From contig CAIUMD010000029.1 in assembly GCA_903900155.1 (NCBI GenBank), forward strand, positions 1 to 64,000: DNA of 64,000 nt. Direction: 5' to 3'. Below the pieces are notes generated by a model. The model did not search any database and was not told the DNA's origin. It saw only the letters and a program-made list of their open reading frames with translations. Each line of letters begins with the position of its first letter. The stretch's first letter is position 1. Source of the stretch: an uncultured Caulobacterales bacterium (GTDB lineage: Bacteria > Pseudomonadota > Alphaproteobacteria > Caulobacterales > Caulobacteraceae). This document shows, one piece after another, positions 56,534 to 63,225 of the stretch. A program made the position numbers and the translations under genes.

Positions 56534-56890
56534 ATGCTGCTCACCATGCTCAAGGCCAAGCTGCACCGCGCCACGGTGACCCAGGCCGACCTCGATTACG
56601 AAGGCTCGATCGCCATCGACCGCGACCTGCTGGACGCTTCGGGCATCCTGCCGAACGAACAGGTCGACGTGCTGAACATCACCAACGGCGCGCGCTTCAC
56701 CACCTACGCCATCGAGGCCCCGCGCGGGTCCAAGGTGATCGGCGTCAACGGCGCCGCCGCCCGCCTGGTGCAGAAGAACGACCTCGTCATCGTCGTCACC
56801 TACTGCCAGATGGCCGCGGAAGAGGCGCGCAACTACGCCCCGACCGTCGTGCTGCTGGAAGAAGGCAACCGCATCAAGAAGGCGGCCTGA
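56534..56890 (+). CDS. panD: aspartate 1-decarboxylase
   Basis: A 118-residue PanD proenzyme. The self-cleavage site is G24-S25 in DYEGSIAID, which leaves a pyruvoyl group on the alpha chain. The rest of the family core ([20 protein letters not shown] ... [19 protein letters not shown]) is intact. It makes beta-alanine for pantothenate and CoA. The ATG at 56534 precedes the family N-terminus. The stop overlaps the next gene. Confidence 0.95.
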   Translation: MLLTMLKAKLHRATVTQADLDYEGSIAIDRDLLDASGILPNEQVDVLNITNGARFTTYAIEAPRGSKVIGVNGAAARLVQKNDLVIVVTYCQMAAEEARNYAPTVVLLEEGNRIKKAA

Positions 56891-57351
56891 TGCGGCGCCT
56901 CGCGCTGGTCGGTCTGACCGCCCTGGGCCTGTCGGCTTGCTCCGCCAAGCTGCCGGACGGCGTCGACGAGAGCATCCTGACCCAGGCGGTCGGCAAGTCG
57001 ATCGGCTCGCCCTCGACCTGCGTGGTCATCGCCGACGCCGACGGCAAGCTGGTCTGGCGCGGCGGCGGCTATATAACCTGCTCGCGTAACCTGCCCGACT
57101 GCGAGGGCGGTCAGGTCACGGCCGAGACCCTGCTCAAGGTCAGCCTGGGCAAGCCCTCCCGCTTCATCAGCTGCCCCAGCCCGGCGGCGGCGGCCAACAC
57201 GGTCGGCTGGGCCATCGGCCCGGTGCCGACCGGCGAGGGCAAGCCGCCCCGAAGTCTGACCTATGTCGCCGTCATGGAGGGCGAACGCGCCCTGCCGGGG
57301 CTGGAGATCAAGGATCGGGTCGAGCGAGCCTTCAAGAAGGCCGGTTTCTAG
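56890..57351 (+). CDS. hypothetical lipoprotein
   Basis: A 153-residue protein with lipobox LSAC (C17), so it is likely membrane-anchored. The mature part has four Cys (STCVV, ITCSRN, LPDCEGG, FISCPS) that may form two disulfides. No family was recognised. The ATG overlaps the panD stop by one base (TGATG), so the two are translationally coupled. Confidence 0.7.
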   Translation: MRRLALVGLTALGLSACSAKLPDGVDESILTQAVGKSIGSPSTCVVIADADGKLVWRGGGYITCSRNLPDCEGGQVTAETLLKVSLGKPSRFISCPSPAAAANTVGWAIGPVPTGEGKPPRSLTYVAVMEGERALPGLEIKDRVERAFKKAGF

Positions 57352-57362
57352 GACGTCGAAAA

Positions 57363-57450
57363 CCTCGCCCTTCGACAAGCTCAGGGTGAGGTTTTCTACT
57401 GAACCGCCGTGAGAAGTAGCCCTCACCCCTGAGCTTGTCGAAGGGCGAGG
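57363..57450. repeat. intergenic inverted repeat, copy 3
   Basis: Arms at 57363-57391 and 57421-57450 (29 and 30 bp) are inverses with one inserted base. They are variants of copies 1 and 2, with CCTCGCCC ... GGGTGAGG ends instead of CCTCGTCC ... GGATGAGG; the paired changes keep the hairpin. The gene to the left is (+), and the SIMPL gene to the right is (-). Confidence 0.9.
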
Positions 57451-57472
57451 GCGGCTCCTCGGCGGTATCAGC

Positions 57473-58228
57473 CTACTTCGAGACTTCGTAGACCGCGCTG
57501 ACGTCGATGCGGACCTTCAACTCGCCGCCGGCGATGCTGGTCGAGTCGGCCATCTCACGCTTGCTGGCGAAGGCCATCATCGGGACCGGCGGCGGCGCGG
57601 GCATGTAGCCGCCGCCTTCGCTCAGATTGACCAGGCGCACGGTCTTGTAGCCCGTGGCGCGGCCGTACAGCTCGGCCTTGGCCTGCAGGGCCTTCACGGC
57701 CTCCAGGCGGGCGGCGTCCTCGGCGGCCTGCGGATTGACCAGGCCAAAGCTGATGCCGTTGACCGTGTTGGCGCCGGCATTGACCGTGGCGTCCACCGCC
57801 GCGCCCAGCTTGGACAGGTCGCGGACCGTGATGGTTACCTGGTTCGAGGCCTGGTAGCCGGTCAGCTTGGGCGGCTGGTTCTGTTCATAGGCGTACTGGG
57901 CGTTCAGGTTCAGGTTCGAGGTCTGGATGTCGCGCTCGGCGATCCCAGCCTTCTTCAGGGCGGCCATCACCTGGTTCATCCGCGTCCCGTTGGCTTTCAG
58001 GGCCTCGGCGGCGGTCGGGGCGTCGGTCTGGACGCCCAGATTGATGGTCGCCATGTCGGGCGCCACGCGGGTCTCGCCATAGGCCGACAGGCTGAAGGTG
58101 GTGGCCTTGAAGGCCGCCTCGGTGGAGCTCTGGGCCAGGGCCGGGGCGGCCGCGCCCATCAGCAGAACGCCGCCGATCAGGGCGGGCAGGACGAAGGCGG
58201 CGGCGGTGCGGCGAGCGGTGTTGGTCAT
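57473..58228 (-). CDS. SIMPL-domain (DUF541) exported protein
   Basis: A 251-residue protein with a signal peptide cleaved near APALAQ. The SIMPL fold has FSLSAYGETRVAPDMATINLGVQTDAPTA near residue 45 and a mid-segment YQASNQVTITVRDLSKLGAAVDA. Such periplasmic or outer-membrane proteins form large ring-like assemblies in some species and are often tied to stress. The gene is convergent with the lipoprotein at 56890 across the repeat. Confidence 0.88.
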   Translation of the reverse strand: MTNTARRTAAAFVLPALIGGVLLMGAAAPALAQSSTEAAFKATTFSLSAYGETRVAPDMATINLGVQTDAPTAAEALKANGTRMNQVMAALKKAGIAERDIQTSNLNLNAQYAYEQNQPPKLTGYQASNQVTITVRDLSKLGAAVDATVNAGANTVNGISFGLVNPQAAEDAARLEAVKALQAKAELYGRATGYKTVRLVNLSEGGGYMPAPPPVPMMAFASKREMADSTSIAGGELKVRIDVSAVYEVSK

Positions 58229-58376
58229 CGTTCTTTCTCCAGGGCGGGCCAGCGCAGGGAAGCGTCGCCGAACCGCTATGGTTCCTTGGTGACAGCTCCA
58301 ACCTGAACCGGAGCTTTAAGCCGCGTTCGGCTCATGTTATTCGCCGGCTCTCGCGTACGCTCACCCGTATTCGCGC

Positions 58377-58452
58377 GGGCCTGTAGCTCAATGGTTAGAG
58401 CCGACCGCTCATAACGGTCTGGTTGGGGGTTCGAGTCCCTCCGGGCCTACCA
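58377..58452 (+). tRNA. tRNA with CAT anticodon, probable tRNA-Ile2
   Basis: A 76-nt cloverleaf with encoded CCA. The acceptor (GGGCCTG with CGGGCCT) closes with two G-U pairs. The D arm is AGCTCAATGGTTAGAGC, the anticodon loop CTCATAA gives CAT, and the T arm has GGTTCGAGTCC. The CTCAATGGTTAGAGC D arm resembles tRNA-Ile(CAT), whose C34 is changed to lysidine by TilS, more than elongator tRNA-Met. Confidence 0.85.
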
Positions 58453-58476
58453 ACACTTCGAACGCGATGTGGTCGG

Positions 58477-58875
58477 CTAGGGATTCTGTGCTGGTAATTG
58501 CGGCAGGTCCGCAGCGTCCATCATTGGAAGCGGTTCAGGGCACTTGGAGAGCCAGTTGGTTCTGAACGCCGTATAGGCATTCCACTGGTCGATGCCGTCC
58601 ATGCTGATGCCAGGGCCCAGCCGCTGGGCGGGCTTTTCCGGCTCAAGCTCGGTCTTGCCGCCTTCGACGATGAAGTGGCGGAAGCCCGTATAGGCGCCGT
58701 AGGAGTTTTTGGCGTTCACCTCGCCGCAGACGGCCTGAGAAGACGCCTTCACATCGCGAAACTGGGCGGATGAAGGATCTTTCAGATCATGCGCCACAAG
58801 CTTTTTGGCGTCACCGATTTTTCCATCGCAGCCGCATAGAGTTAGCGCCAGGCCGATGATCATCACGCGTTTCAT
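58477..58875 (-). CDS. hypothetical lipoprotein
   Basis: A 132-residue protein with lipobox LCGC (C16). The mature part begins with a helix that resembles many small envelope proteins (KLVAHDLKDPSSAQFRDVKA) and contains VCGEVNAKNSYGAYTGFRHF. Two Cys outside the lipobox may pair. No function was recognised. The ATG at 58875 starts the signal peptide. Confidence 0.7.
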   Translation of the reverse strand: MKRVMIIGLALTLCGCDGKIGDAKKLVAHDLKDPSSAQFRDVKASSQAVCGEVNAKNSYGAYTGFRHFIVEGGKTELEPEKPAQRLGPGISMDGIDQWNAYTAFRTNWLSKCPEPLPMMDAADLPQLPAQNP

Positions 58876-58964
58876 GCATTCCCCCAAAAGGCGAGAGAGC
58901 TGCCTCCCTCGCTTCTTGGTATAGGCTTAGCGGCGAGAAATAGCTGGCGCAATGGAAGGGGAAC

Positions 58965-60008
58965 TCACACCACCGGATAAGCATCCCCGATCTTCACGCC
59001 CGTCTTGTAGTACACCCCCGGCTGCGCCACGAAGCTGACGTTACTCTTGGCTTCGAACAGCACGATGATGTCCGAGCCGCCGAACTGGAAGTAGGACAGC
59101 TCCTCGCCCTTGCGGACGGTGACGCCGACCTCGGCGGTGACGATCACCGACGAGACCTGGCACATGCCGATCGGCAGCACCGCGACCAGGCCGATCGGGG
59201 TGTCCAGCACGATCAGGCCGCGAGCCTGGGCGAACTGGTAGCCGGCGGCGTCCGGGGCGTCGAAGGCGCGCAAGGGTTTGAGCTTGTGGACGCCGTTCTC
59301 GCCGTCGACCGGCTCGGCCACCACTTCCAGATAGACTTGGCCCGGAATGACGCGGGCTTCCAGCACCGTGCCGCCCACCGGGGCGTGCTGGCGGTGATAG
59401 TCGTTGGGGCCCAGGAAGGCGTGCATGAACAGGCCGTTCTTGAACTGGTCCTTGTACGGGCTGCCCTCCATCAACTCCTCGATCTTCCAGTGCAGGTTCT
59501 TGACCGTCACGTGGCTGTCGGTGCGGATCTCCCACTGGCCGGCGAAGGTGGAGTCGGCGGGCGAGACGATGACGCTCTGGTCGGCGATCGCCGCCACGGG
59601 CCGGTAGCCGGGCTTGAAGTTGCGGGCGAAGAACTGGTTGAAGGTCTTCCAGCCGCCATGCGGCTCGATGTAGTCGCCCAGATTATAGTTCGGTGATTTG
59701 CGGAAGCTCTCCAGCGACTCCGGCGTCAGGGACTCCGGCTTGTCGAGGAAGGCGCCCAGGGCGTCGGCATATTCGACCAGCCAGGCCGACAGCGGCGTCA
59801 GGGTCGGGGCCTTGTCGCGCGGGACGACCTTGTTCTGCAGCTCGATCACCGCCTCCTGGTCGAGCACGAAGTAGAACTTGCAGAGCTTGTTGTAGACCTC
59901 GCGGCCGGGCTCGTTCTCGCTGGGGACCCAGCGCAGGAAGTCGTTGATGTAAACGTAGTAGCTCTCCAGGTCCTTCAGGTCGGCCAGCTGCGGGATGTTC
60001 CACGCCAC
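58965..60008 (-). CDS. phosphatidylserine decarboxylase family protein, N-terminal frameshift
   Basis: The reading frame gives 347 residues from a GTG at 60008. It holds the PSD core: HAFLGPNDYHRQHAPVGG (family His motif) and the C-terminal FGGSDI, whose Ser would supply the pyruvoyl group on self-cleavage. The N-terminal half has a helical PSD-associated domain. A good ribosome binding site (GGAGGACGTG) and ATG at 60081 lead into MSKWHPVVLK in another frame. Sequence joins the body only if one frame change occurs between about 60035 and 60056. The annotated start is therefore doubtful; a frameshift, true or a sequencing error, is likely. Confidence 0.8.
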   Translation of the reverse strand: MAWNIPQLADLKDLESYYVYINDFLRWVPSENEPGREVYNKLCKFYFVLDQEAVIELQNKVVPRDKAPTLTPLSAWLVEYADALGAFLDKPESLTPESLESFRKSPNYNLGDYIEPHGGWKTFNQFFARNFKPGYRPVAAIADQSVIVSPADSTFAGQWEIRTDSHVTVKNLHWKIEELMEGSPYKDQFKNGLFMHAFLGPNDYHRQHAPVGGTVLEARVIPGQVYLEVVAEPVDGENGVHKLKPLRAFDAPDAAGYQFAQARGLIVLDTPIGLVAVLPIGMCQVSSVIVTAEVGVTVRKGEELSYFQFGGSDIIVLFEAKSNVSFVAQPGVYYKTGVKIGDAYPVV

Positions 60009-60192
60009 GGCCTGGGCGACGGCCTTTTCGAACCGGGCCTCCCAGCCGCAGCTTCAGGACTACCGGATGCCATTTGCTCATCACGTCCTCCAAGGGGCTG
60101 GTTTGGTCGAGCGCCTTATGGGTGCATCGATCTATTTAACTTCCCATAGTTGTATTGCGCGATCACTCACGCGTAAAGCGCGGCGTTCGTGA

Positions 60193-60245
60193 TTTGCTTT
60201 CTGTGCAAATCCAAGCGCTTGACTGAAATTTGTGTTATATGCAAA
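60193..60245. promoter_or_regulatory. two TTTGC-N7-GCAAA operators before the gene at 60323
   Basis: Site 1 is TTTGC-N7-GCAAA at 60193-60209, with extended 7-bp arms GATTTGC/GCAAATC. Site 2 is TTTGT-N7-GCAAA at 60229-60245, 36 bp further on centre to centre. A TTGACT at 60219-60224 and TTATAT at 60235-60240 could be a promoter, so site 2 would cover its -10. The same motif precedes the XRE gene. Confidence 0.65.
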
Positions 60246-60322
60246 AATTAACACACGTCAGACTCGGACGTATGCGCCGGCGCGACCCGTCGACTCACGC
60301 GAAGGAGGCGTGCAAAGTAGGG

Positions 60323-60577
60323 GTGTTGAAGGCGGAGGTTGTCGTGTTCGCGGTGACGCGGTTCTGCGTACAGGCCTTCGGAAGGCGGGGCGGAACGCTC
60401 CAGCCGACCGAGGTTCGGGAGTGCTATTTCGAGGAGGATGCGCGGCGTGAAATGGAGGTCCTGGGGCGGCGATCGTCCGGCGTGGCGCTGTATCGCGTGC
60501 GCGGCGAGCCGCTGTCGGGCCTCTGGGGCAAGCCGGCGCTGATCGCGCGCCAGGGCGAAATCCTGGCGCTGGACTAG
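60323..60577 (+). CDS. small hypothetical protein of the phage-type module
   Basis: An 84-residue protein, with likely start GTG at 60323 or TTG at 60326. AAGGAGG lies 14 nt upstream of the GTG, a rather long spacing. The sequence is VLKAEVVVFAVTRFCVQ followed by an Arg/Glu-rich stretch and LWGKPALIARQGEILALD. No family was recognised. It is convergent with the XRE gene, and its promoter bears two copies of the operator found at the XRE promoter, so it is likely a target of that repressor. Confidence 0.5.
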   Translation: MLKAEVVVFAVTRFCVQAFGRRGGTLQPTEVRECYFEEDARREMEVLGRRSSGVALYRVRGEPLSGLWGKPALIARQGEILALD

Positions 60578-60584
60578 GTCGAGA

Positions 60585-60929
60585 TTATCCCACCTTTTTC
60601 AGGGTTTGGCCGATTTCGACCAGTTGTAGCCGCTGAACGGGCTGGAGCTGGTCCCAGATCGACCAGATCCCCTCGGAGGCTTCCGGATCGCGCATGATCA
60701 GGTCGGCCGGCTCGCAGCGATAGATGGTGGCCAGCGCTTCCAGCACGTCCTGGGAATAGCCGGTCTCGCCGCGCTCGACGCGCGACAGCTGGGCTGCCGA
60801 ATAGGGATAGCCGACCTCGAGTTCCAGCCGTTCGACGGCCTGCTCCAAGTTCAGGTCACGATGCTTGCGCCAGGCGCGGATGAAGGTCTTGCCGCGCTGC
60901 TTCGCCTTGGCCTGCCGGTCGGGTGTCAT
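60585..60929 (-). CDS. XRE-family phage-type repressor
   Basis: A 114-residue protein with an XRE helix-turn-helix at about residues 22-78 (LNLEQAVERLELEVGYPYSAAQLSRVERGETGYS ... LEALATIYRCEPADLIM). It is divergent from a run of phage-type genes, the typical place for a lysogeny repressor. Tandem copies of TTTGC-N7-GCAAA lie 51-85 bp before its start, and two more lie before the gene at 60323, so it probably represses both. Confidence 0.85.
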   Translation of the reverse strand: MTPDRQAKAKQRGKTFIRAWRKHRDLNLEQAVERLELEVGYPYSAAQLSRVERGETGYSQDVLEALATIYRCEPADLIMRDPEASEGIWSIWDQLQPVQRLQLVEIGQTLKKVG

Positions 60930-60980
60930 GCAAATCCCAGATGCGAGCGAAAGGGGAATGTCCGGTCATTAAACACAAAA

Positions 60981-61014
60981 TTTGCTTGCCATGCAAACTT
61001 GCATTTGGTACAAA
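60981..61014. promoter_or_regulatory. tandem TTTGC-N7-GCAAA operators before the XRE gene
   Basis: Site 3 is TTTGC-N7-GCAAA at 60981-60997. Directly adjoining at 60998-61014 is CTTGC-N7-ACAAA, the same 17-bp motif with two changes. They lie in the divergent gap between the XRE gene and the gene at 61107, so they could control both. Confidence 0.65.
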
Positions 61015-61025
61015 TTGGATATTCC

Positions 61026-61063
61026 GAGAACTCCGCCCTGGCGACGCGAGCCGGGCGGTTCTC
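61026..61063 (+). promoter_or_regulatory. inverted repeat in the phage regulatory gap
   Basis: GAGAACTCCGCCC (61026-61038) is the inverse of GGGCGGTTCTC (61053-61063) apart from a two-base bulge. It lies between the operators and the gene at 61107. It may be a leader hairpin or a further protein binding site. Confidence 0.45.
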
Positions 61064-61106
61064 CCCCGAAATTCCCATCCATCGGCTCAGCCGCAGGAAG
61101 CTCCAG

Positions 61107-61532
61107 ATGATTCCGATCCACGCGACCGGTCCGGCCGGTCATGCGACCTTTCATGCCCCAAATGGGGGTTACGTGGCGCGCCGCACCGAGGCCGACCGTC
61201 GGCGCCCGCGCGCCATCCTCACCGGCCTGCTGATGGGCGATCCACGCCCGGACCGCTACGCGCTGTCGGACGCGATCCGCACCCGACTGTTCGGCGTCCT
61301 GCCCGACGAGCCCATCGTCCCGGCCAAGGTGCTAGCCGTGCTGGAGGCGTTGGCCGACGGCCCGCTGACCCTGGCGGACCTGGCCGATGAGATGGCCGTC
61401 AGCCTGTCGGCCGGCAGTGACCGCGCCCAGGCCGCGCGCCTGATCGGCCTGGTCGAGCGCATCGGCGGCCGTCCGTGCCGCGTCAGCCTGACGGCCGCCG
61501 GCCGCGCCGTCCTGGAGGAGCTGGGCGGGTGA
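61107..61532 (+). CDS. hypothetical protein with winged-helix-like C-terminus
   Basis: A 141-residue protein. The C-terminal half (KVLAVLEALADGPLTLADLADEMAVSLSAGSDRAQAARLIGLVERIGG then VSLTAAGRAVLEEL) reads as a MarR-like winged helix. The N-terminal 60 residues are Arg-rich and without a recognised fold. It is first in a run of plus-strand genes behind the repressor's divergent promoter. Its stop overlaps the next GTG (GTGA). A regulatory role is likely but inferred. Confidence 0.6.
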   Translation: MIPIHATGPAGHATFHAPNGGYVARRTEADRRRPRAILTGLLMGDPRPDRYALSDAIRTRLFGVLPDEPIVPAKVLAVLEALADGPLTLADLADEMAVSLSAGSDRAQAARLIGLVERIGGRPCRVSLTAAGRAVLEELGG

Positions 61533-61744
61533 GCGGCCTGCAGGACGAGGTCGCGCAAGGGGCCATCGACCGCGCCGTCCAGGCCTGCGGGCCGCGCAAG
61601 CCGATGCTGTGCGCGATCATCCGCGCCGCCGGCCGGATGCTGGCCGAGAGCGAAGGCCACGACTTCGTCGCCCAGGTCTGCGCGGGCGAGGCCCGCCGCC
61701 ACGCCCTGGCCGAGAACCGACGCGGCGTCCGGTTCGGGCGCTGA
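61529..61744 (+). CDS. small hypothetical protein
   Basis: A 71-residue protein starting with GTG at 61529, coupled to the preceding gene by a GTGA overlap. It is helical (DEVAQGAIDRAVQACG ... LCAIIRAAGRMLAESEG) with a basic end. No family was recognised. Its short length and coupling suggest an early phage-type function. Confidence 0.55.
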   Translation: MSGLQDEVAQGAIDRAVQACGPRKPMLCAIIRAAGRMLAESEGHDFVAQVCAGEARRHALAENRRGVRFGR

Positions 61745-61771
61745 GATTTTCCAAACGAGAAGGGGACCGCC

Positions 61772-62446
61772 ATTAGCGTCCAAGTCATCCGTCCCGAGGG
61801 GCTGACCTCCGCCGAGCTGGCCGACATGGCCCGCGCCGATCGCGCCGCCAGCCTGGCCATCAGTCCCGCCGCCCGCCAGGCGGCGCGCGAGGCCGTGCTG
61901 CGCATCGCCGGCGCCCAGCTGGCGCGCAGCGAAGAGGCCGAGATCGCCGCCGGCCTGGTCGAGACCGTGGCCTTGGCTCGGGCGCGCGGCGAGGCTGTCG
62001 ATACCGGCGGCGGCGGCTTGCGGATCTCCAGCCGCGACGGCCTGCGCAGCCTGCGCCAGAGCGGCCACATCACTGACGCCGGCTACGCCGTCGGCTTGCT
62101 GTACCGCGCCGGCTTCGAGGCGCGGGGGCGTGACCTGCGGGCGGCCAGCCTGGAGTCCGGGCATGGCGGCGGGCACGACAACGACCGCTTCGTCGCGGCC
62201 CGACTGCGCCGCGCCCGCATGCTGGATTTCGTGGCCCGCGCCGATCGCGCCGTGGCCATGTCGCTGGCCGACAAGCCCATGGCGCTGCGTCTGCTGCGTT
62301 CGGTAGCGGGCGAGGGGGGCAGCCTGTCGGTCTGGGGCGCCGGCCGCGCCTTCACCCGTAATCGAGAAGTCCTGGTCGAGGCTCTGGACCTGGTCGTGGC
62401 CATGGCCAAGCAGATTGCTCGTGATCGCAAGAATAAGAACATTTAG
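61772..62446 (+). CDS. phage-type hypothetical protein, probable ATT start
   Basis: A 224-residue protein. The frame opens just after the previous stop; the first good initiation site is ATT at 61772, six bases behind GAGAAGGGG, and the frame has no ATG until residue 19. The protein is Ala/Arg-rich and helical (SAELADMARADRAASLAI). A late part, DKPMALRLLRSVAGEGGSL ... NREVLVEALDLVV, faintly resembles DUF6456-like regulators. No function is assigned. It is followed by a 297-bp gap before the tail genes. Confidence 0.6.
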   Translation: MSVQVIRPEGLTSAELADMARADRAASLAISPAARQAAREAVLRIAGAQLARSEEAEIAAGLVETVALARARGEAVDTGGGGLRISSRDGLRSLRQSGHITDAGYAVGLLYRAGFEARGRDLRAASLESGHGGGHDNDRFVAARLRRARMLDFVARADRAVAMSLADKPMALRLLRSVAGEGGSLSVWGAGRAFTRNREVLVEALDLVVAMAKQIARDRKNKNI

Positions 62447-62743
62447 CGAACAAATAGATTGACCGTCGGGAAGGTAGATGGTCTAATCTGATCATTCTCG
62501 GAGATGCGCCTCTGGCGAGGCTTTCGACCTCCGAAGACTGAAAATCCAGACCTTCCATCTCTTCCCGGTCCAGCGCTCGACTTGAGCCGTGGACCGACCG
62601 CTCGCGACCCCGTCCTTCGCCTGAAGGACGGGTCGTCGTCTCGCCTGCCTGTTCAGGAATCCAGACATGACCCTCGATCCCGTCGCCAGGAGCCCTGCGG
62701 CTCTGGGAACGCCTTTGCTCGCCTCGATCCGGGCGAGCCGCCG
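62447..62743. other. 297-bp gap between phage early genes and tail genes
   Basis: No full gene was seen. It holds a stem-loop, CCCGTCCTTC (62609-62618) with GAAGGACGGG (62623-62632) over a 4-nt loop, and a 26-codon open frame at 62667-62747 whose TGA overlaps the next ATG. The region may be a promoter and leader for tail genes, or the scar of lost head genes. Confidence 0.45.
62609..62632 (+). terminator. GC-rich stem-loop before tail genes
   Basis: A perfect 10-bp stem, CCCGTCCTTC with GAAGGACGGG, closes a GCCT loop. No T-tract follows, so it may be a terminator of the early genes or a leader structure of the tail transcript. Confidence 0.5.
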
Positions 62744-62747
62744 ATGA
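62667..62747 (+). CDS. possible 26-residue leader frame
   Basis: An ATG at 62667 opens a 26-codon frame that ends in TGA overlapping the ATG at 62744 (ATGA). It could couple translation to the tail terminator gene, or be the shrunken 3' end of a lost head-tail gene. It is too short to judge by composition. Confidence 0.3.
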   Translation: MTLDPVARSPAALGTPLLASIRASRR

Positions 62748-63148
62748 GCGTGCTGAAAATCCGCGCGGCGCTGGAGACGGCGCTGGCCGCCATGAGCCCC
62801 GCCCTGGCCACGGCCTGGGAGAACACCGCCTATACGCCGTCGGCGGACGCGCCGTACCAGCGCGTGTCGATGCTGTTCGAGCCGCCGGTCAACACCGAGT
62901 ACGGCAGGAGCTTCCAGCAGGGCGGCATGTTCGTCGTCGCGCTGTGCTGGCCGCAGGGCGCCGGCATGGCCGACCTGTCCGCCCGCATCGAGTTGCTGCG
63001 CGCCACCTTCCCGCGCGGCGCGGCCTTCACCGCCGACGGCCTGACCACCCAGGTCGCCCGCACCCCTCTCGTCCTGGCCGCGATCCTGGAGGGCGACCGC
63101 TACGTCGTGCCCGTCCAGGTCCCGTTCCTGGCCACGATCACCAGCTGA
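62744..63148 (+). CDS. phage tail terminator-like protein
   Basis: A 134-residue protein that resembles the DUF4128/tail-terminator group: a short N-terminal helix (LKIRAALETALAAM) followed by a beta sheet with YQRVSMLFEPPVNTEYG, QQGGMFVVALCWPQG and a late DRYVVPVQVPFLATI strand. Such proteins cap the tail tube of siphophages. In phage genomes the gene lies just before the tail tube gene, as here. Confidence 0.7.
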   Translation: MSVLKIRAALETALAAMSPALATAWENTAYTPSADAPYQRVSMLFEPPVNTEYGRSFQQGGMFVVALCWPQGAGMADLSARIELLRATFPRGAAFTADGLTTQVARTPLVLAAILEGDRYVVPVQVPFLATITS

Positions 63149-63225
63149 CGGCGGTCTCCGCCCGAAGGGACGGTCTCCGTCCAAGCCTCCACCCATCCCG
63201 ATAACGTCCCAAGGAGAAGATCCCC

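Noticed and set aside
58377..58452. tRNA as attachment site for the phage-type locus
   Set aside because: No second copy of the tRNA 3' end was seen near 60.1-60.3 kb and no integrase is in the window. The lipoprotein and decarboxylase genes lie between.
60035..60081. Separate small gene starting at 60081
   Set aside because: The frame beyond residue 10 becomes Arg/Gly/Pro-rich shadow sequence. A frameshifted N-terminus of the decarboxylase gene explains it better.
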